Assembly: GCF_017656475.1 (NCBI RefSeq)
Contig: NZ_JACDNT010000001.1
Location: 56,537-120,536, forward strand
Reading direction: 5' to 3'
Source: Archaeoglobus sp.
Lineage (GTDB): Archaea > Halobacteriota > Archaeoglobi > Archaeoglobales > Archaeoglobaceae
Length of the DNA: 64,000 bases
In this document: in pieces, positions 8,946 to 17,452 of the stretch
Layout of the letters: each line of letters begins with the position of its first letter
Position numbering within the stretch: position 1 is the first letter of the stretch
Made by a program: the position numbers and the translations under genes
The notes under the pieces: model-generated
Seen by the model: only the letters and a program-made list of their open reading frames with translations
The model's database searches: none
Told to the model about the DNA's origin: nothing

Positions 8946-10552
8946 TGGAATTCCCACTCTATGAACGGTTCTTCCAGATCCACCATTGCGTTGACCATCA
9001 GCTCTACTAAGCCACCGTAGTAAATGCTGCACTTTTCGGGAGCGTTGTAGTAGTCCAGCATGTCTCTGATTGCTCCCTTACAGTTGCTGCATGGTGCACA
9101 GACATATTTGTTGATATCTGGAGATATGCAGTCCTGGAAAGCTTCAAGTATTTGCTTGAACTTCATTCTTGCCGCAACCGCATTCCTCCACTCCGGGAAG
9201 TTCATGGACTGCATTATTGCAAAACCGCTACCTCCTCCACAGCAGTAGTTGTAAACTCCGTTTGGTGTCATCTCCCTGAACTGCGGCGCAAGTTCGTGCA
9301 GAATCTTTCTCTGGGGTTCGACGACGCCCATCAGCCTCACCATGTTACACGGATCGTGCAGAGTCACTGGGAAGTTGTTCTTCTCTGGATCGAAGTTTAT
9401 CTTCTTCTTTCTGACAATGTCCCAGAGTATCGGCATGCAACTCTCCCTTGGTATGTTGTACTCGTCAGCCAAGACTCTGTCCGCTACAACTGATATTGCC
9501 TTGTGGGCATGGCCGCACTCTCCAACGACTATCTTTTCAACCTCAAGTTTAGCAGCGATTTCAGCATGCTTCGTTGCAACTCTTGCGAGTTGCACATCAT
9601 CATACCATACTCCGTAGTTGACAGCATCATATGCAACCTGCTCACTGCTCAGCGTCCAGCTTATTCCAGCCTCCTCGAAGAGGATGGCAAATGCTGCTGG
9701 ATTTTCGGGCCAGCTCAGATACTCTCCGGCATTGTGGATTAGCAGAATTTCTGCTCCTTTCTCATCAACAGGTATCTTTATCCTTCTCCCCAGCTTCTCC
9801 TCGATGTCGTCCTCAATGAACTCGATAATATCTTTGAAGCCTTCAGGCGTTAAACCTGTAGATGACCCTTTCTGGAGATGCTGTACAGTTCCCAGCTCGT
9901 GCAAAGCTTTTGGAGCTATTCCCATCTCCTGACTGAAGAGTTTTCTTATTTCGTGGCTTATAAGGCCATTATCCACACCGATCGGGCAGGTTTGAGTGCA
10001 TCTCCTGCAGAGCGTGCATCTGTAAGCATCTTCAGCCAGTCTTATAACGGTCTTCGCGTTCAGCTCTATATCCCCCGTGAACTTTGCTTTAATCTTTCCA
10101 CCAGGAGATAGATACTTCTTGATTATCCTTCTCAGCACCTCTGCCCTGTAGGTGGGGCGGTAGATTTCCTTCCTGCCGGATGAAATGTAAATCGGACAGG
10201 CATCGCTGCATGTCTGGCAGCGTGCACAGTACTCGATGCTTAGCATCAAGGGCTGCAGGAAAGTCCAGTTATTCTCCTTGTCCAGGAGCTTCTGCAACCC
10301 GCTGAGGAATTTTTTAACGAGTTCCTCTTCCTCCTCCTTCGTCTTGGGCTTCCACGGCAGGTCGATTGCTATGTAGCCGTCCAAATCGGTTACATACCTG
10401 TCCCTCCAGTCGGGGCTGGGTTCGGTAAGTTCAGGCTCCTCTCCAGGCTTATCGTAGGGTGGTGGGAGAGGCATGAGATCGTCAAGCGTAAGCTTCACAA
10501 GCTGTTCTACGGGTTTTGAAATATCCTCAATTCTCACCTTCTCCTTAGCCAT
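8942..10552 (-). CDS. HdrD/DsrK-like iron-sulfur subunit
   Basis: A 536-residue heterodisulfide-reductase catalytic-type protein. It has two [4Fe-4S] motifs (C109-C112-C115-C119 in CARCQTCSDACP, and C179-C182-C185-C189 in CTLCRRCTQTCP) and a C-terminal CCG domain with HDPCN, NYCCGGGSG and CAPCSNC, which in HdrB/HdrD/DsrK carries a noncubane [4Fe-4S] cluster. The first CCG-like half keeps GECGHA but lacks the paired cysteines, as in DsrK. In sulfate reducers such proteins pass quinol electrons to a disulfide such as DsrC trisulfide. It lies 10 bases after the membrane partner gene. Whether the acceptor is CoM-S-S-CoB-like or DsrC-like cannot be told from sequence. Confidence 0.9.
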   Translation of the reverse strand: MAKEKVRIEDISKPVEQLVKLTLDDLMPLPPPYDKPGEEPELTEPSPDWRDRYVTDLDGYIAIDLPWKPKTKEEEEELVKKFLSGLQKLLDKENNWTFLQPLMLSIEYCARCQTCSDACPIYISSGRKEIYRPTYRAEVLRRIIKKYLSPGGKIKAKFTGDIELNAKTVIRLAEDAYRCTLCRRCTQTCPIGVDNGLISHEIRKLFSQEMGIAPKALHELGTVQHLQKGSSTGLTPEGFKDIIEFIEDDIEEKLGRRIKIPVDEKGAEILLIHNAGEYLSWPENPAAFAILFEEAGISWTLSSEQVAYDAVNYGVWYDDVQLARVATKHAEIAAKLEVEKIVVGECGHAHKAISVVADRVLADEYNIPRESCMPILWDIVRKKKINFDPEKNNFPVTLHDPCNMVRLMGVVEPQRKILHELAPQFREMTPNGVYNYCCGGGSGFAIMQSMNFPEWRNAVAARMKFKQILEAFQDCISPDINKYVCAPCSNCKGAIRDMLDYYNAPEKCSIYYGGLVELMVNAMVDLEEPFIEWEFH

Positions 10553-10562
10553 TCATACCACC

Positions 10563-11540
10563 TCACTTTTCCTCCTCTTTTTTCCAGACACCTATCTCGT
10601 TCGGGCTGACTTTCAGCACTTCATCCGCCCATGTCATCCCCGGTTTCATGTGTGGCGCACTCCAGCTAATTCTATAGTTCAGCACTTTCTTAATCTCGCT
10701 CTCAATCTCGCTTCCCCTCAGATTCGGCTCATCCTCCCACAGCACCTTGTGGTAGGTGAAATACTTCCCAAAGAAGTGCGTCATCTTCGTGAAGGGCAGG
10801 TAGAGGAAGAGGAGCGACAGCAGGACTACGTGGAGTACTGTGGCACCGCTTACGGATGGAAGCGGTGAGAACGTTATCAGTGATTTCATGAAAGACCTTG
10901 CAACGGCAAAGTCGCTGTCATACTGCCAAGCTGCAACTCCGGTAGCAACAACGGCTATGATGAAGAGCAGGTTGAAGTAGTCAATCGGTGAGCTGTAGCT
11001 CCTCATTCCCTCATCAGCCAGCCTTCTGAAGAGCAGACCGAGGCCGAAGATTAGCATCAGAGCCATTGCCAGAACACCGACTATCCATGTGAGGTAGTAT
11101 ATCAACGGAGGAAGCCATGAGAGAAATCCGAGCTGCTGGACTAATGCAGTAGAAATCGGAAATCCTGCAATTTCAAACAGAGCACCGATGAAAACGAGGG
11201 CAAACCATACAAGTATGAGGTATATCCCTGTATGGAAGGGATACGTGAACCACCACAAGGGCCTCTTGTATTCAAAAACCCTCTTTATGAACAGCATTTC
11301 CATGAGCATGTCCTTGAGTTCTCCTATAAGTGTGGTCTCTCTCGGCTTTTTCCACCAATCTGCCTCTTCAAAATAGCTGCCACCGTGCTCCGCCCTGCCT
11401 TTTTCATGCGGCACTGGATAAAGCTCCCACCTCAGGTGTATTGGCATCGTTGCGTACTTTACCACTTTTGCCAGTACCACAAGTACGAATACCGTAAACG
11501 AGAAATAGACCAGAGCTTGCAACCATATCATTCCTATCAC
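10563..11540 (-). CDS. HdrE/DsrM/NarI-like cytochrome b membrane subunit
   Basis: A 325-residue integral membrane protein with about five or six helices, including a histidine at HTGIYLILVWF and a later pair in LHVVLLSLLFLYLPFTKMTHFF-type context (split here for length), the positions of b-heme ligands in NarI/DsrM-type proteins. It would oxidise menaquinol and pass electrons to the adjacent HdrD/DsrK-like protein on the cytoplasmic side. Start is GTG at 11540; ATG at 11531 is an alternative. A TTTTTATATTC box about 30 nt upstream suggests a short-leader promoter shared in the divergent region with thrS. The pair looks like a DsrMK-type complex without J, O or P subunits. Confidence 0.85.
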   Translation of the reverse strand: MIGMIWLQALVYFSFTVFVLVVLAKVVKYATMPIHLRWELYPVPHEKGRAEHGGSYFEEADWWKKPRETTLIGELKDMLMEMLFIKRVFEYKRPLWWFTYPFHTGIYLILVWFALVFIGALFEIAGFPISTALVQQLGFLSWLPPLIYYLTWIVGVLAMALMLIFGLGLLFRRLADEGMRSYSSPIDYFNLLFIIAVVATGVAAWQYDSDFAVARSFMKSLITFSPLPSVSGATVLHVVLLSLLFLYLPFTKMTHFFGKYFTYHKVLWEDEPNLRGSEIESEIKKVLNYRISWSAPHMKPGMTWADEVLKVSPNEIGVWKKEEEK

Positions 11541-11651
11541 CTTCGGTCTCCGTTTCTTTAGAGAATATAAAAATTTTTTCTTTTGGGCTTATCGAAAAAT
11601 CTGTGCAAGGCTTTCAGAAAACTTTATTTTTCTCCCCATGATGCCTGAACC

Positions 11652-13511
11652 ATGAAACTTCTGCTCATCCACGCTGATTACATGGAATATGAGGTCAAGA
11701 AGAAGACCAAGCTTGCCGAACCTTTTGATGGAAAGGGGGAAAGGGTTGAGGAAGTTCTTGTCGCCTTCACATCTGTCGAGAAGGGAGATAATGAGGATGT
11801 TGTTAAAAAAGCTGCCGAGGCAATCAGAGAGGTTGCCGAGAAGGTCAATGCTGAGAGGATAATGATCTACCCCTACGCCCACCTCTCCTCAAATCTGGCC
11901 GATGCTGATACTGCGGTTAACCTTTTGAAGAAGCTTGAAGCTGAGCTGTCGGATTTTGAGGTTTACCGCTCACCTTTTGGATGGTATAAAGCCTTCAAGA
12001 TTTCGTGCAAAGGTCATCCGCTTAGCGAGCTTTCGAGGGAGATTGGTGGTGAGGCGGAGGCTGAAGTTACCCAAGCGCTGAAGGATGAGGAGGAGAAGGT
12101 TGTAAGCTACTGGTACATCCTCACTCCGGAAAAAGAACTGGTTGAGGTTGAAAAGTTCGACTTTACCGGCTATGAAAAGCTCAGAAAGTTCGTGAACTAC
12201 GAGATAGCTAAGAGAAGAGCTGTGGATGCAGTCCCTCCCCATGTTGAATACATGAGGAGGCTTGAAATTGCTGATTACGAGCCAGCAAGCGATTCCGGCC
12301 ACATCAGATATTACCCTAAAGGCAGGCTGATCAAGACGCTCCTTGAGCAGTTCATAACGAGAAAGTGCATTGACTACGGAGCAATGGAGGTTGAGACGCC
12401 GATAATGTACGACAGGAACCACCCAACGCTTAGAAGGTATCTAGAACGCTTTCCAGCGAGGCAGTACATAATAAAGGGAGATAAGAGAGAGTTCTTTCTG
12501 AGATTTGCCGCATGCTTCGGCCAGTTTTTGATGCTCTCAAACTCGACGATAACCTACCGAAACCTTCCCCTCAAAATTTACGAGCTGACTCGCTACTCCT
12601 TCAGGAAGGAGCAGAGAGGAGAACTTGTGGGTTTGAGGAGGCTGAGGGCATTCACGATGCCCGATATGCATACTGTAGCGAAGAACATGGAGCAGGCGAA
12701 GGAGGAGTTCTTCAACCAGTACAGGCTTTCCGTGGAGGTTCTGAAGGAAATTGGTTTGGAGCCTGCTGACTACGAGGTTGCTGTGAGAGTGACGAAAGAT
12801 TTCTACGAGGAAAATAAGGACTTCGTGCACAGCCTCGTTGATGTGCTGAAAAAGCCAATCCTCATCGAGATGTGGGATCACCGCTTTTTCTACTTCGTCC
12901 TCAAGTTTGAGTTCAACTTTGTCGATGCTCTTGACAAAGCCTCTGCCCTTTCAACTGTGCAGATAGACGTTGAGAACGCTGAGAGGTACGGGATTACCTA
13001 TGTTGATTCTGACGGAAGCGAGAAGCACCCCTACATTCTGCACTGCTCCGTCAGCGGTGCAGTTGAGAGAGTAATGTACGCGCTGCTTGAGAAGGCCAAA
13101 TACATGCTTGATGAAGGAAAACTGCCAATGCTCCCCGTCTGGCTCAGCCCAACTCAGGTCAGGATTATTCCCGTGAGCGAGAAGTTCGTTGATGCGGCAA
13201 TCAAAATCGCTGATGAGATTACCGGAAAGGGGATTAGGGTTGATGTCGACGACAGAAACGAAACGCTTGGCAAGAAGGTGAGGGATGCTCAGACGGAATG
13301 GATTCCTTACATAGCAGTGGTGGGGGAGAAGGAGGTTGAGAGCGGAAAGCTTGCGGTCACTGTTAGGGCCGAATCAACGCAGAAGGAGCAGAAGAGGGTG
13401 GAAATGGGTGTTGAGGAACTTGCTGCAAGAATAAAGGCTGAGTGTGAGGGCAAACCATTTATGCCACTCCCACTACCAAGGCTGCTATCCCTCAGACCCT
13501 CATTCAGGTGA
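11652..13511 (+). CDS. thrS: threonyl-tRNA synthetase (archaeal type)
   Basis: The 619-residue enzyme charges tRNA-Thr. Residues 1 to about 145 form the archaeal N-terminal editing domain (start [14 protein letters not shown]), related to D-Tyr-tRNA deacylase, which removes mischarged serine. The class II catalytic core (about 215-500) contains a motif-2 region with [11 protein letters not shown] and [15 protein letters not shown], and the anticodon-binding domain is at the C-terminus (about 510-610, with [14 protein letters not shown]). The length is that of archaeal ThrS. It overlaps the next small gene's possible GTG but the proper ATG of that gene is six bases downstream of the stop. Confidence 0.96.
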   Translation: MKLLLIHADYMEYEVKKKTKLAEPFDGKGERVEEVLVAFTSVEKGDNEDVVKKAAEAIREVAEKVNAERIMIYPYAHLSSNLADADTAVNLLKKLEAELSDFEVYRSPFGWYKAFKISCKGHPLSELSREIGGEAEAEVTQALKDEEEKVVSYWYILTPEKELVEVEKFDFTGYEKLRKFVNYEIAKRRAVDAVPPHVEYMRRLEIADYEPASDSGHIRYYPKGRLIKTLLEQFITRKCIDYGAMEVETPIMYDRNHPTLRRYLERFPARQYIIKGDKREFFLRFAACFGQFLMLSNSTITYRNLPLKIYELTRYSFRKEQRGELVGLRRLRAFTMPDMHTVAKNMEQAKEEFFNQYRLSVEVLKEIGLEPADYEVAVRVTKDFYEENKDFVHSLVDVLKKPILIEMWDHRFFYFVLKFEFNFVDALDKASALSTVQIDVENAERYGITYVDSDGSEKHPYILHCSVSGAVERVMYALLEKAKYMLDEGKLPMLPVWLSPTQVRIIPVSEKFVDAAIKIADEITGKGIRVDVDDRNETLGKKVRDAQTEWIPYIAVVGEKEVESGKLAVTVRAESTQKEQKRVEMGVEELAARIKAECEGKPFMPLPLPRLLSLRPSFR

Positions 13512-13516
13512 GAAGT

Positions 13517-13852
13517 ATGGCGAAAAAGGATAGAGAGAGCAAGAAAAAACCCCAGGAGAAAAAACCAGAACCTATAAAGAAAGAAAAGGAGTACAACTTA
13601 GCAAGGGAGATGAAGAAAACCCTGACACCGATAATCTGCGGTATTATCGCAGGAGTTTTGTCTTTCCTCGCTACAGGTGAGTTCAGGCAGAGAGATGCGT
13701 TCGGCATAATAATTCTGGTATTCCTCATCTACGTTCAAAAATTCATTCTTCCAAAAATGGGGGTGGAGCTTGAAGGCAAGGACTGGGCCGGAATAGCTTT
13801 CCTGACCTTCTCAAGCTGGTACATCAGCTGGACTGTTCTTCTGAACCTTTGA
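13517..13852 (+). CDS. small membrane protein, possible archaeal EMC6-like
   Basis: A 111-residue protein with a highly charged lysine/glutamate-rich N-terminus (about 1-30) and three hydrophobic segments (about 37-52, 62-78 and 90-108), including CGIIAGVLSFLATGEF and RQRDAFGIIILVFLIYVQK-type sequence. This topology resembles the archaeal EMC6-like family proposed to work with Oxa1-type insertases; I hold this tentatively. Start ATG at 13517 is preferred over GTG at 13508 because GGTGAG lies directly before it. It follows thrS closely and is probably co-transcribed. Its 3' end overlaps the convergent amidohydrolase by 29 bases. Confidence 0.7.
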   Translation: MAKKDRESKKKPQEKKPEPIKKEKEYNLAREMKKTLTPIICGIIAGVLSFLATGEFRQRDAFGIIILVFLIYVQKFILPKMGVELEGKDWAGIAFLTFSSWYISWTVLLNL

Positions 13853-15101
13853 GCTTTTCTGCAACTTTACCCGCCTTTTCCATTATTTCATCTTCATCCT
13901 CTCTGACCATCACGCCATTCTCCACAACAACCTCTCCCCTGACTATCACCGTGTCCACACAGCCAGATGAAGCTGCATAAACGAGATTTGCCACTAAGCT
14001 GTGCTCTGGCTGCATGAATGGTTTCGTCAGGTCGACAAGCACGACATTAGCCTCGTATCCTTCCTCAATCAACCCGGACTTTATCCCGAAAGCCCTCGCT
14101 CCATTAACCGTCGCAGCCTCAAAAGACTCCTCAGCACTCATCAGAGTGGGGTTGTTGTAGTAGAATTTCTGCAGCAGTGCAGCGAACTTCATCTCTTCAA
14201 GCATGTCGAGGTTGTTATTACTAGCAGCCCCATCGGTTCCAATTGTGAAGTTAACACCTTCCTGCTTCATTTTTTCGTAGTTAATAGCCTTACCAACACT
14301 TAATTTCATGTTGCTAACCGGGCAGTGGGAAACGCTAACCCCCCTCTTCGCCAGAAGCTCTATCTCAGCATCCTCAAGCCACACGCTGTGAGCTGCTATT
14401 AGCATTTTGCTCAAAAACCCAATCTCGTCCAACGCCTGAACAATCAGCTTTCCGTGCTGCTTTTTGAAGTCCAGCACCTCTTTTTCCGTCTCCGCCAGAT
14501 GGAAGTGGATAAAGATGTCCATCTCCTCTGCTATTTCAGCAGCCCTTTTTAATCCATCAAGGCTGACGGTATAGACTGCATGCGGGCCAATCGCCCTCAA
14601 AACGTCGTACTTCTCAATGTCTTTCAATGTTTTCACGGCATTCTTTAAATTCTCCTCAAGCAGGTCGGGATTAAAGAAGTCAAAGAACGCTGCAGAGATG
14701 CACGCTCTAATCCCGCACTCTTCAACAGCCTTTGCGATTGCCTCAGGGAAAAAGTACATGTCGTTGAAGAAAACAGTCCCGCTCTTCAACATCTCCACGC
14801 AGGCAAGCTTGGTCCCCCAGTAAACAGCATCAGCATCAAGCTTCGCCTCGAGCGGCCAGATTTTCTTCTCAAGCCATTCATGCAGAACCATATCATCTGC
14901 ATAGCTTCTGAACAAAGTCATAGCAGCATGTGTGTGGGTGTTGAAGAAGCCAGGAATCACAGCCTTTCTGCTGCCATCAATCACGACATCACTTTTATCC
15001 TTCTCACCACCGATCGAGGCTATTTTACCGTTTTCAATTAACAGGTCTTTCTCAACAACCCCTTTTGGCGTGAGAAGCTTGGCGTTTCTTATCAGAATCA
15101 T
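13824..15101 (-). CDS. 5'-deoxyadenosine/SAH/MTA deaminase (amidohydrolase)
   Basis: A 425-residue amidohydrolase of the ATZ/TRZ group. Metal ligands and catalytic residues are visible: NTHTH (H56, H58), HFHLAETE near residue 200, SHCPVSNMKL near 270 and GTDGAASNN near 300. In methanogens the equivalent DadD/MtaD enzyme deaminates 5'-deoxyadenosine, S-adenosylhomocysteine and methylthioadenosine to inosine derivatives, recycling radical SAM and methyltransferase by-products. That role fits a genome rich in radical SAM enzymes. It stands alone, converging on the small membrane protein gene. The preferred substrate among these nucleosides cannot be told by eye. Confidence 0.88.
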   Translation of the reverse strand: MILIRNAKLLTPKGVVEKDLLIENGKIASIGGEKDKSDVVIDGSRKAVIPGFFNTHTHAAMTLFRSYADDMVLHEWLEKKIWPLEAKLDADAVYWGTKLACVEMLKSGTVFFNDMYFFPEAIAKAVEECGIRACISAAFFDFFNPDLLEENLKNAVKTLKDIEKYDVLRAIGPHAVYTVSLDGLKRAAEIAEEMDIFIHFHLAETEKEVLDFKKQHGKLIVQALDEIGFLSKMLIAAHSVWLEDAEIELLAKRGVSVSHCPVSNMKLSVGKAINYEKMKQEGVNFTIGTDGAASNNNLDMLEEMKFAALLQKFYYNNPTLMSAEESFEAATVNGARAFGIKSGLIEEGYEANVVLVDLTKPFMQPEHSLVANLVYAASSGCVDTVIVRGEVVVENGVMVREDEDEIMEKAGKVAEKLKGSEEQSS

Positions 15102-15225
15102 AGCGGTTTTATTGAAAGAGAGGAAATAAAGTTTATGTTTAACACTGAAATCATCGCATTTTTCTATGTTTTCAAAACTGAGATAGGTTCAAGTGTATTA
15201 AAGCTTACAATTTATGGTGGTGAAT

Positions 15226-15612
15226 ATGAAGGATGAAGTTTTGGCGTTGCTGGAAAAATTTTGTAAGGAAGGAGAGCAGAAGCCTGTGATTTATAAATTA
15301 GCGAAGGAGCTTGGAAAGGACGTAAAGGAGGTAACGGAGGTTATAAAGCAGCTTCAGGCGGAAGGGATGGTAAAATATGAAAGTACTCCGTCTGGGGATA
15401 CGTACGTCTGCATTCAAATGAGTCCCAAAGAAATTCTGAAGCTGAGGATTGTCAACTACTTGAAGGAGAACAGAAGGGCTGATATCCAGACGATTGCGAG
15501 GGCTTTGGCAGAGGACAGAAGTGTAGTTTCAAATGCAGTAACCGAGCTTGTTAATGAAGGTAAAGTTAAGTTTTCAGGGGAAGCAGGGGCGAGCTGGGTT
15601 GAGTTGGCCTAA
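15226..15612 (+). CDS. tandem winged-helix protein
   Basis: The 128-residue product appears to hold two winged-helix units: about residues 1-65 (VIYKLAKELGKDVKEVTEVI as recognition region) and about 70-128 (ADIQTIARALAEDRSVVSNA). Such small archaeal HTH proteins are usually transcription regulators, but no target or ligand domain is present. The ATG at 15226 is preferred to the ATG at 15214, which would swallow the GGTGGTG ribosome site at 15216-15222. It is monocistronic and ends in TAATTTTTATTGG, a possible T-rich terminator, ahead of the convergent etfA. Confidence 0.75.
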   Translation: MKDEVLALLEKFCKEGEQKPVIYKLAKELGKDVKEVTEVIKQLQAEGMVKYESTPSGDTYVCIQMSPKEILKLRIVNYLKENRRADIQTIARALAEDRSVVSNAVTELVNEGKVKFSGEAGASWVELA

Positions 15613-15680
15613 TTTTTATTGGTTTTCTGCGCTGCCGAAAACTTTGTTTTATTTACTTGGGGAAAAATAAAAATTAAAAA

Positions 15681-16634
15681 TCAACCCTTAATTTCCTTTA
15701 ACTTTTCAATAAGCTCCGGCACAACATCGAAAAGGTCAGCAACGGCTCCATAATGAGCAACACCGAATATTGGCGCTTCTGGGTCTTTGTTAATGGCGAT
15801 AATTAGCTCACTGTCCTTCATGCCCATTATGTGCTGGAATGCACCACTGATACCCAAAGCGAGGTAGAGTTTAGGCTTCACGACCTTTCCTGAAATACCG
15901 ACCTGTCTGTCCTTCGGTAACCATCCGCTGTCTATGACTGGTCTGCTTCCCGCTACAACACCACCAAGAAGCTCTGCAAGCTCCTCTGCCAGCTCTATGT
16001 TCGATGCATCCTCAATACCTCTTCCAACCGAAACTATTATGTCAGCCTGTGTAATGTCAACCTCTCCAACCTCCGGCTCGACAAAGGTTATGAACTTTCT
16101 CCTTGACTCCTTGCCCGGCTTTATTCCTGCATCAACAATCTCTCCACCGACCTCCTGTCCCTCCTTGAACACACCCTGCCTGATTGTTAGGACAGCAGGG
16201 GTGGACTTTAGCTTCAGGTCAACCATCAGCTTGCCCTGCATTAAGTATCTCGAAACTTTGATCCCATCACTTACGTCAACCGCTACAACATCGGTTGCTA
16301 TTGGAGCATTCATCTTTGCTGCAAGGTAGGGGGCAAACTCTCCACCCTGGGCGGTGTTGCCGATGAGAATCAAATCGGGCTTTTCTCTCTCAGCAAGCTG
16401 CAACAGAACATCAACGTAAAGGTCGGGTGTGTAGTTCTCCAGGCTGTCATCCTCAACCTTCCAGACCTTGTCCGCATACTTTGCAAGCTCTTCGGCATAC
16501 TTGCCAACATCTTTGCCGATCACAACAGCCTCAGCTGTGCCATCTCCTTTGATCTGGTTGGCAAGGTTGAGCAGCTCCACGCTGAGCGGGTTTAGTTCAT
16601 CGAATCTGTATTCAGCAACACAGAACACCTTCAT
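15681..16634 (-). CDS. etfA: electron transfer flavoprotein alpha subunit
   Basis: A 317-residue EtfA. The C-terminal FAD domain is clear: VGISGKVVKPKLYLALGISG, then HIMGMKDSELIIAINKDPEAP and VAHYGAVADLFDVVPEL, the classical ETF-alpha signature. With EtfB it forms a soluble heterodimer that takes electrons from acyl-CoA dehydrogenases. The start ATG shares one base with the etfB stop (TAATG). The pair sits next to the thiolase and hydroxyacyl-CoA dehydrogenase genes, so it most likely serves fatty acid oxidation. No ferredoxin domain is fused. Confidence 0.95.
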   Translation of the reverse strand: MKVFCVAEYRFDELNPLSVELLNLANQIKGDGTAEAVVIGKDVGKYAEELAKYADKVWKVEDDSLENYTPDLYVDVLLQLAEREKPDLILIGNTAQGGEFAPYLAAKMNAPIATDVVAVDVSDGIKVSRYLMQGKLMVDLKLKSTPAVLTIRQGVFKEGQEVGGEIVDAGIKPGKESRRKFITFVEPEVGEVDITQADIIVSVGRGIEDASNIELAEELAELLGGVVAGSRPVIDSGWLPKDRQVGISGKVVKPKLYLALGISGAFQHIMGMKDSELIIAINKDPEAPIFGVAHYGAVADLFDVVPELIEKLKEIKG

Positions 16635-17377
16635 TATACCAACCCCCTCTCCTTGAGTATCTTAATAATCTTCTCCGCAATCTGTGAGGGATCACCTTCA
16701 ATCATCTCTGCCTTCTTGACTGGCGGCAGGTACATCTTCTCGATCTCGAGAGTTGAGACGCTTGGAGAAACGCTAACTTCCTTCATTTCCTTGGACTTAG
16801 CCCTCTTTATACCCATAATTGAGACGTATCTCGGCTCGTTGATACCGCTCTGAATGGTTAGCACACAAGGTGTAGAGAGTTCGACTTCCTCCAGATATCC
16901 TCCCTCAAGCTCTCTTCTCGCAATAACTTTTCCATCCTCAACCTTAAGCTCAGCAACAGCAGTTGCTACAGGCAAATCCAGCATTGCAGCCAGCAAAACA
17001 CCAACTTGCGCGTTGTTCAAGTCCTGGCTCATCAGCCCGGCGAAAATCATGTCGAACTGCTCATCTTTTATAGCCTCTTTTATAACTTCAGCGGTCTGGT
17101 ACGCGTCAAAGGATGTGTCAACGGGTATCTTAATTGCTCTATCTGCTCCCATTGCAAGGCATTTCCTGAGAGTGTCGTCACAGTTTGTGCCAACACCTAC
17201 AACAACCACTTCTCCTCCCTTCTCCTCCTTGATTCTTATTGCCTCCTCAACTGCATACCTGTCCCAGTCGTTTATGTCGTAAACCAGACCGCTCTGGCTT
17301 ATGCTCTTTCCGTCACTGGCAACGCTAATCTCTGATTCTGGATCCGGGGCGTGCTTTGCAAGTACGATTATTTTCAT
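16634..17377 (-). CDS. etfB: electron transfer flavoprotein beta subunit
   Basis: A 247-residue EtfB beginning MKIIVLAKHAPDPES, with the AMP/FAD-binding region VVVVGVGTNCDDTLRKCLAMGADRA and later GLMSQDLNNAQVGVLLA (split for length), and a C-terminal arm that wraps EtfA. A GGAGGTGG ribosome site lies just before the ATG. Whether it binds plain AMP or a second, bifurcating FAD cannot be decided by eye; there is no adjacent acyl-CoA dehydrogenase or FixCX-type quinone reductase within the window. It is the first gene of the etfBA operon, 75 bp after the fused dehydrogenase gene, with which it could be co-transcribed. Confidence 0.94.
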   Translation of the reverse strand: MKIIVLAKHAPDPESEISVASDGKSISQSGLVYDINDWDRYAVEEAIRIKEEKGGEVVVVGVGTNCDDTLRKCLAMGADRAIKIPVDTSFDAYQTAEVIKEAIKDEQFDMIFAGLMSQDLNNAQVGVLLAAMLDLPVATAVAELKVEDGKVIARRELEGGYLEEVELSTPCVLTIQSGINEPRYVSIMGIKRAKSKEMKEVSVSPSVSTLEIEKMYLPPVKKAEMIEGDPSQIAEKIIKILKERGLV

Positions 17378-17452
17378 TCAACCACCTCCTTGCCATGATG
17401 AAGAAAACTGAATAAAAAATTTCCTATTTTTAAAAATTTGAAAGGTGAATTT

